DNA from: an uncultured Bifidobacterium sp.
GTDB taxonomy: Bacteria > Actinomycetota > Actinomycetes > Actinomycetales > Bifidobacteriaceae
Assembly (NCBI GenBank): GCA_937874315.1
Contig: CALNAE010000278.1
Location: forward strand, 1 to 28,105
Direction: 5' to 3'
DNA: 28,105 bases
Shown: piece after piece, positions 24,430-28,105 of the stretch
How the letters are laid out: every line of letters starts with the position of its first letter
Position numbering within the stretch: position 1 is the stretch's first letter
Translations under genes and position numbers: made by a program
The notes under the pieces: model-generated
What the model was told of the DNA's origin: nothing
Seen by the model: the letters and a program-made list of their open reading frames with translations, nothing else
Database searches by the model: none

Positions 24430-25833
24430 TCACTCAGCCTTCAGACCAATGGTTTGCCGGGCATACACAGTATCCGGCTCCCAAGACTTGCAATCGGCCG
24501 CGCGCTGGTCCCCGGTAACGATGTTCTTGACCTCGTCGCCGCCCGATTCACCGGCATCGTCCACCGCCTGCGCCGGGAACCAGACATAGGGAATACCCAG
24601 TCTGGACGCATAGTGAATCTGCTTGCCCAATTTCGCCGCGTTCGGCGAGACGTCGGCGCTGATGCCGCGTTCGCGCAAGACGTTGGCGATCGTATTCGAC
24701 TGGGCACGGTCCGCTTCGTCCCAGACCGCCACCATCACGGCCGCGGGCGAGACCCGAGAAGCCTCGGCCCCCGCGGTGTGCAGCATGTAGGAGACCAGTC
24801 GGGACAGGCCGATGGAAAGGCCTACGCCGGGATAGCGTTTGCCGCCCTGGGTGGCCAGGTTGTCGTAGCGGCCTCCGGAGCAGATCGAGCCAAGCGACTG
24901 CACGCCTTCGAGGAAGGTCTCGTAGACGGAGCCCGTGTAGTAATCCAGTCCGCGGGCGATCTTGAGGTCGGCGATAACCGAACCGGGACGGATGCGTGCC
25001 GCCTCGTCGATGATCATCGTCAGCGTGTCCAATCCCTGACGAGCCAGCATATAAGCCTCGCCATCATGCGCTATTTCGTATCGTTCGCACAGCGCATCGA
25101 ATTTGACTTGCAGTTCCTCGCCGTTCGCGGCGCTGAGATCGGCCAGCGCCAGACATGCCCGGGATTGACGTTCATCGGCACCGCAGGTGTCCATAAGCAG
25201 CTGGGCGACGGCGTCGGGACCGATCTTGTCGAGTTTGTCGATTTCGCGCAGCACACCTTCGATGTCGTCGAGTCCGAGGCCCCGATAGAAGCCTTCCGAC
25301 AGCTTGCGGTTATTCGCATGGACCGTGGCCTTGGGAAGGCCGAACGGACGCAACGCCTCCAGTGCCCGGACCATCACCAACGGCAACTCCACCTCGTAAT
25401 GCTCGGGGAGGACGCCGTTGCCGACCACGTCAATATCCGCCTGGACAAACTCGCGGAACCGGCCCTCCTGCGGCCGCTCGCCACGCCAGACCTTCTGAAT
25501 CTGCCAACGCTTGAATGGGAAGGCGATGTCGCCCGAATGCTCGACGACGTACCGGCTCAGCGGCACGGTCAGGTCGAAATGCAATCCAAGTCTGTCTTCG
25601 AGCGGGGTATCCGACTCATGACCGACCTCCTGTAGGCGCGACAGCAGGTATATCTCCTTGCTGGTCTCCCCTTTCTTGAGCAAACTTGCCCCTTCTTCGA
25701 CCGCGCGTGTCTCGATGCCGATGAAACCATTGAGCTCGAAAACCCTACGTACGGTATCGATGACGCGCTGCTCCACCACTCGCTCGGCGGGAAGCCATTC
25801 CGGAAATCCTGATATTGATGCACCTTTTGACAC
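24430..25833 (-). CDS. hisS: Histidyl-tRNA synthetase
   Basis: This 467-residue class II synthetase joins histidine to tRNA-His. Motif 2 is seen as WQIQKVWRGERPQEGRFREF (110-129) followed by VQADIDVVG. The two histidine-specific elements are ARGLDYYTGSVYE and SICSGGRYDNL, and motif 3 is GVGLSIGLSRL. A C-terminal anticodon-binding domain begins near residue 365. The frame opens with GTG at 25833. An AGGGA is only 3 nt before it, and a TATTAT -10 box ends 8 nt before it, so the mRNA may be leaderless or nearly so. The N-terminal SGFPEWLP replaces the usual GTxD start of the family but is in the right place. It is the first gene of the hisS-aspS unit and is divergent from the DUF349 gene. Confidence 0.96.
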   Translation of the reverse strand: MSKGASISGFPEWLPAERVVEQRVIDTVRRVFELNGFIGIETRAVEEGASLLKKGETSKEIYLLSRLQEVGHESDTPLEDRLGLHFDLTVPLSRYVVEHSGDIAFPFKRWQIQKVWRGERPQEGRFREFVQADIDVVGNGVLPEHYEVELPLVMVRALEALRPFGLPKATVHANNRKLSEGFYRGLGLDDIEGVLREIDKLDKIGPDAVAQLLMDTCGADERQSRACLALADLSAANGEELQVKFDALCERYEIAHDGEAYMLARQGLDTLTMIIDEAARIRPGSVIADLKIARGLDYYTGSVYETFLEGVQSLGSICSGGRYDNLATQGGKRYPGVGLSIGLSRLVSYMLHTAGAEASRVSPAAVMVAVWDEADRAQSNTIANVLRERGISADVSPNAAKLGKQIHYASRLGIPYVWFPAQAVDDAGESGGDEVKNIVTGDQRAADCKSWEPDTVYARQTIGLKAE

Positions 25834-25840
25834 AATTCCC

Positions 25841-25847
25841 TATAATA
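25841..25847. promoter_or_regulatory. Shared divergent -10 box of hisS and the DUF349 gene
   Basis: TATAATA on plus contains a perfect -10 hexamer (25841-25846) serving the DUF349 gene with a leader of about 70 nt. Read on minus it is TATTATA, which contains TATTAT (25847-25842) and would start hisS transcription within a few bases of its GTG. No good -35 is at the right distance in either direction; TTGACA at 25827-25832 is only 8 bp away. Confidence 0.5.
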
Positions 25848-25925
25848 AGTGAGGTCGCGGAAAACGAGGACAACGGTTCTTGATTTTCACGGCACCGTGC
25901 ATCACGTACCCGTAAGGAGCTGGCC

Positions 25926-27410
25926 ATGGCCGACGAAACCGTCACCGAACCCGACAACACAAACAAGCACAATGAGCAGGCCGCGACAGCCGCACTCTCG
26001 CAACCCGGCGAGGCGCAGAATTCCCCCGCCGCCGCCCAGGTTCAGCCGACACCAACACCCACTCCCAAGGCGATGTCACATCCTCATTTCCCGTCCCCCG
26101 CGGCGTTCGCGAAAAAGGGAGCGCGCCATGAGACCGCAAAGCCGGCAGCCACGGCGAGCCAGCATGCCAACGAGGACATCGTGCGGGCCAAGACCTTCGG
26201 GCGAGTCGACGAGCAGGGCACGGTCTATGTCAAGGACAATGACGGTGAACGCAAAGTCGGTGAGTTCCCCGGCGTCTCGGCCGACGAGGCATTGACGTTG
26301 TACGCACATCGTTTCCTTGACATCAAAGACAAACTCGATCTGTTCGCCAAACGCCTCGAGACGGCGAATATCAAGCCCAAGGAAATCGAGGAGTCCATTC
26401 ACTCCCTTGGAGAGGAGACCTCGGAACCCGAAGTGGTCGGCGATCTGTCCGCGTTGAGATCACAGTACGAAGAGATCAAACAGAGCGCAGAAGCCAAAAA
26501 GCAGGAACTGGCCAAGGCTCGTAAGGAAGCGGTCGCCAAGGCTCTGGAGGAACGAACCGCCATCGTCGCAAAGGCGGAAAGCATTGCCGATTCGCTGGGC
26601 GACAGCACCAATTGGCGTCAGACGGCCGACAAATTCCGTTCCCTCTTCGACCAGTGGCAACAGCATCAGCGCACCTCGGCCCGGTTGGATAAAACCGATG
26701 CCGACGCGTTATGGAAGCGCTTCTCAGCCGCCCGGACCACGTTCAATCAGGCCAGACGCAAGTGGGCTCAGGCGCGTGACAACGAACGCGCGACGACCAA
26801 GCAGGTCAAGGAGACCATCATCGCCGAGGCGAATGCGCTCAAGGACTCGACCGATTGGGGTGAGACCTCGCATAAATTCAACGAGCTGATGGATCGGTGG
26901 AAGCAGGCCGGACGCGCCGGACGCAACGAAGACGACGCACTCTGGGCGCGTTTCCGCGAGGCCGCCGATACCTTCTTCAACGCCCGTCAAACCGACCGCG
27001 ATCAGATGCATACCTCCGAAGAGGCCAACCTCTCCAAGAAGGAGGAGCTGCTTACGAAGGCCGAGGCGCTGGTGCCGGTGAAGGACGTCAAGGCCGCGAA
27101 GCAGGCCCGTCAGGCTCTCGCCGCCATCCAGGAACAGTGGGATGAGATCGGCTACGTGCCACGCGAGGATATGCGACGCATCGAAGGTCGTCTCGACGCC
27201 GTCGACAAGCAGATCAAGGCGGTCGAGGATGCCGAGTGGAAGCGCAGCGATCCGGAAGCGGACGCCAGAAAATCGAGCTTCGAAGAACAGCTCAACGCGC
27301 AGCTCGCCGATCTCGATGGTAGAATCGCGGCGACTTCCGACCCGAAGAAGAAACAGGCTCTGGAGGCAGAGAAGGCCACCAAGCAGCAGTGGCTCAACGC
27401 GGTCAAGTAA
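25926..27410 (+). CDS. DUF349 domain protein (three repeats, helical)
   Basis: The 494-residue product is soluble and mostly alpha-helical. The first ~85 residues are disordered-looking (Ala/Gln/Pro-rich with PTPTPTP at 41-47). A small folded segment (about 88-130, FGRVDEQGTVYVKDNDGERKV) follows, then coiled-coil stretches and DUF349 repeats. Two repeats are clear from the pattern S-T-x-W-x(6)-F-x-x-L-x-D-x-W at 227-244 and 308-325, each followed by D-A-L-W-x-R-F; a third, less regular copy is VKDVKAAKQARQALAAIQEQWDEIG near 386-412. DUF349 proteins are widespread in actinobacteria, and I know no settled function to assign. AAGGAG lies 6 nt upstream of the ATG, so the start is firm. It is transcribed away from hisS, and the stop codon lies in the arm of a perfect palindrome. 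Confidence 0.92.
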   Translation: MADETVTEPDNTNKHNEQAATAALSQPGEAQNSPAAAQVQPTPTPTPKAMSHPHFPSPAAFAKKGARHETAKPAATASQHANEDIVRAKTFGRVDEQGTVYVKDNDGERKVGEFPGVSADEALTLYAHRFLDIKDKLDLFAKRLETANIKPKEIEESIHSLGEETSEPEVVGDLSALRSQYEEIKQSAEAKKQELAKARKEAVAKALEERTAIVAKAESIADSLGDSTNWRQTADKFRSLFDQWQQHQRTSARLDKTDADALWKRFSAARTTFNQARRKWAQARDNERATTKQVKETIIAEANALKDSTDWGETSHKFNELMDRWKQAGRAGRNEDDALWARFREAADTFFNARQTDRDQMHTSEEANLSKKEELLTKAEALVPVKDVKAAKQARQALAAIQEQWDEIGYVPREDMRRIEGRLDAVDKQIKAVEDAEWKRSDPEADARKSSFEEQLNAQLADLDGRIAATSDPKKKQALEAEKATKQQWLNAVK

Positions 27411-27440
27411 CGTTTACTGTCAACGTTGACAGTAAACGTT
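27409..27440. repeat. Perfect 32-bp palindrome on the DUF349 stop codon
   Basis: AACGTTTACTGTCAAC (27409-27424) is followed without spacer by its exact complement (27425-27440). AACGTT occurs three times, at 27409, 27422 and 27435, exactly 13 bp apart. The central GTCAACGTTGAC (27419-27430) and the right GTAAACGTTGAC (27432-27443) each resemble LacI-family operators. A loopless AT-rich palindrome without T-run is a poor terminator, so a multi-site operator is the better reading. No gene clearly controlled by it lies within the window. Confidence 0.75.
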
Positions 27441-27486
27441 GACTACGAACACTGATCAATATCGCAGTTCCACAGCATGCTCGGTT

Positions 27487-27546
27487 AATGCTCCCGTTCC
27501 CAATCCCCTGCCTCTCGATAGGTGCGTGACTGGGAACGGGAGCATT
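27487..27546. repeat. 16-bp perfect inverted repeat with 28-nt loop
   Basis: AATGCTCCCGTTCCCA (27487-27502) pairs with TGGGAACGGGAGCATT (27531-27546). It is the strongest RNA hairpin downstream of the DUF349 gene and may be its terminator, though no T-tract follows. It is followed by three copies of GGTATCC (27547, 27554, 27566) and a small nested hairpin (GACTC 27561-27565 with GAGTC 27583-27587, enclosing GGTAT/ATACC). Confidence 0.7.
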
Positions 27547-27596
27547 GGTATCCGGTATCCGACTCGGTATCCAATACCAGAGGAGTCCGTAACGAT

Positions 27597-27795
27597 CGCC
27601 CGCAACGCGCACGGGTTTTCTTCCCCAAGTACCCCCAATAGCCCTTTCATCACTCGTCGCCTGCGACACACCTAGCGCCTCTCACCATTGCACCCGCGAC
27701 GCACCTGAGTTCTCCCTCCCCAAGTAACTTTTACAGTCCGTCATCCTGTTCGTCACCTGTCACCCGCGACACGCCCGAATTCTCCTCCACAAGTC
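27597..27795. repeat. Degenerate ~34-bp direct repeats in noncoding DNA
   Basis: Four imperfect copies follow the pattern CRCCYGCRACRCRC, then a variable stretch, then a pyrimidine run, usually ending CAAGT. They begin at 27597, 27658, 27691 and 27761. The 27691 and 27761 copies share CACCCGCGAC and nearly all of the TTCTCC...CAAGT half. Copies at 27658 and 27761 also share upstream flanks (TTCATCACTCGTCG and TTCGTCACCTGTCA). Spacing is irregular and identity too low for a CRISPR. Confidence 0.5.
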
Positions 27796-27857
27796 GGGTG
27801 ATACACATTGCGAACGGCCATTCCCCGCCATCACATATCGCTATTACCCGACTTGTG
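27788..27857. repeat. 16-bp inverted repeat with one G-T pair
   Basis: CACAAGTCGGGTGATA (27788-27803) and TATTACCCGACTTGTG (27842-27857) pair over 16 bp with a single wobble, separated by 38 nt. The left arm overlaps the end of the last degenerate repeat. It could terminate transcription arriving from the right on minus, but no T-run is evident. Confidence 0.55.
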
Positions 27858-27961
27858 CATCAAAACCCGGTCGTGTCGAGGATGGACAGAATCAGAATCA
27901 GGAACAAGACGGAGATCAGGACCAGAGCCAGCGCGACGTGCGATACACGGATAGGGCAGAA

Positions 27962-28105
27962 TCAGGACCCTGAGCGCAGGCAAGTCAACAAGGACCATAG
28001 TCGCTTGGGTGCCGATACACGGCGTTGATCCTGACAGCCCACGACCGCGAGTAAGACGACGAGGACCACGCACAAGGCTGTAGCGCCCATGACGCACGAT
28101 GACGC
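27962..28105 (-). CDS. Possible C-terminal part of a membrane protein entering from the right edge
   Basis: A minus frame is open from the right edge to a TGA at 27964-27962 (48 codons). It encodes a strongly hydrophobic segment (CVVLVVLLAVVGC) followed by basic residues. After that stop the same frame continues to 27860 with a second hydrophobic stretch (VALALVLISVLFLILILSIL). This could be the decayed end of a membrane protein gene, or chance coding in GC-rich DNA. I cannot assign a family. If the start is ATG 28090, the peptide is 43 residues and resembles a lipoprotein signal, but no ribosome site is visible. Confidence 0.2.
   Translation of the reverse strand, partial: ASSCVMGATALCVVLVVLLAVVGCQDQRRVSAPKRLWSLLTCLRSGS

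Noticed and set aside
23758..25635. 625-codon open frame on plus opposite hisS and aspS
   Set aside because: Antisense shadow of two well-identified synthetase genes; no recognisable protein features.
27409..27440. Ordinary intrinsic terminator for the DUF349 gene
   Set aside because: The palindrome has no loop, an AT-rich stem and no following T-run; the hairpin at 27487-27546 is a better terminator.
27597..27795. CRISPR array
   Set aside because: Repeats are too diverged and irregularly spaced, and no cas genes are in the window.
27798..28028. 76-codon plus frame near the right edge
   Set aside because: No ribosome site, begins inside an inverted repeat, composition is not protein-like.

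Overview
The window looks like chromosomal DNA of a Bifidobacterium or a close relative within the high-GC Actinomycetota. The evidence is the high G+C content, a polyphosphate glucokinase, a DEAD/DEAH helicase with the actinobacterial DUF3516-type tail, a Corynebacterium-like gluABCD cluster, an aspartyl-tRNA synthetase of the non-discriminating type, and a DUF349 protein beside hisS. I see no rRNA, tRNA, CRISPR array, insertion sequence or phage gene. This is mostly housekeeping and transport DNA. The genus is inferred from gene content and was not tested by alignment.

Layout. Bases 1-2071 (minus) hold the 5' part of an unrecognised large gene that runs off the left edge. It is divergent, across 41 bp, from a 758-residue membrane protein (2113-4389, plus) that may be a GT-C-like glycosyltransferase. 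Next come a class I/II aminotransferase and polyphosphate glucokinase ppgK, both on minus. A plus-strand block then begins with an FMN riboswitch, followed by the riboflavin S-component ribU and a single 798-residue protein that fuses both ECF ATPases and the EcfT subunit: a complete riboflavin uptake system in two genes. A metal-dependent amidohydrolase follows. From 11780 to 25833 every gene is on minus: a 2-hydroxyacid dehydrogenase, a DHA2-type MFS exporter, rarA (overlapping the helicase gene upstream of it by 11 bp), the helicase, gluD-gluC-gluB-gluA (glutamate-type ABC uptake, transcribed gluA to gluD), and hisS-aspS. A plus-strand DUF349 gene (25926-27410) is divergent from hisS.

The last ~690 bp (27411-28105) hold no convincing gene but are rich in structure: a perfect 32-bp palindrome on the DUF349 stop codon containing three AACGTT cores, two long inverted repeats, short direct repeats, and a degenerate ~34-bp repeat family. 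This is the least explained part of the window.

Regulation visible in the sequence: the FMN riboswitch abuts the ribU Shine-Dalgarno, so riboflavin uptake is probably switched off at translation when FMN is plentiful. A LacI-type palindrome lies upstream of ppgK and a 10-bp palindrome lies at the predicted gluA transcription start. Both divergent pairs share a near-symmetric -10 box, and in each pair a GTG start lies 7-8 nt from that box, suggesting leaderless mRNAs. No wholly new system is demonstrated. The best candidates for novelty are the structured noncoding block at the right end, the unrecognised gene at the left end, and the fused ECF module.
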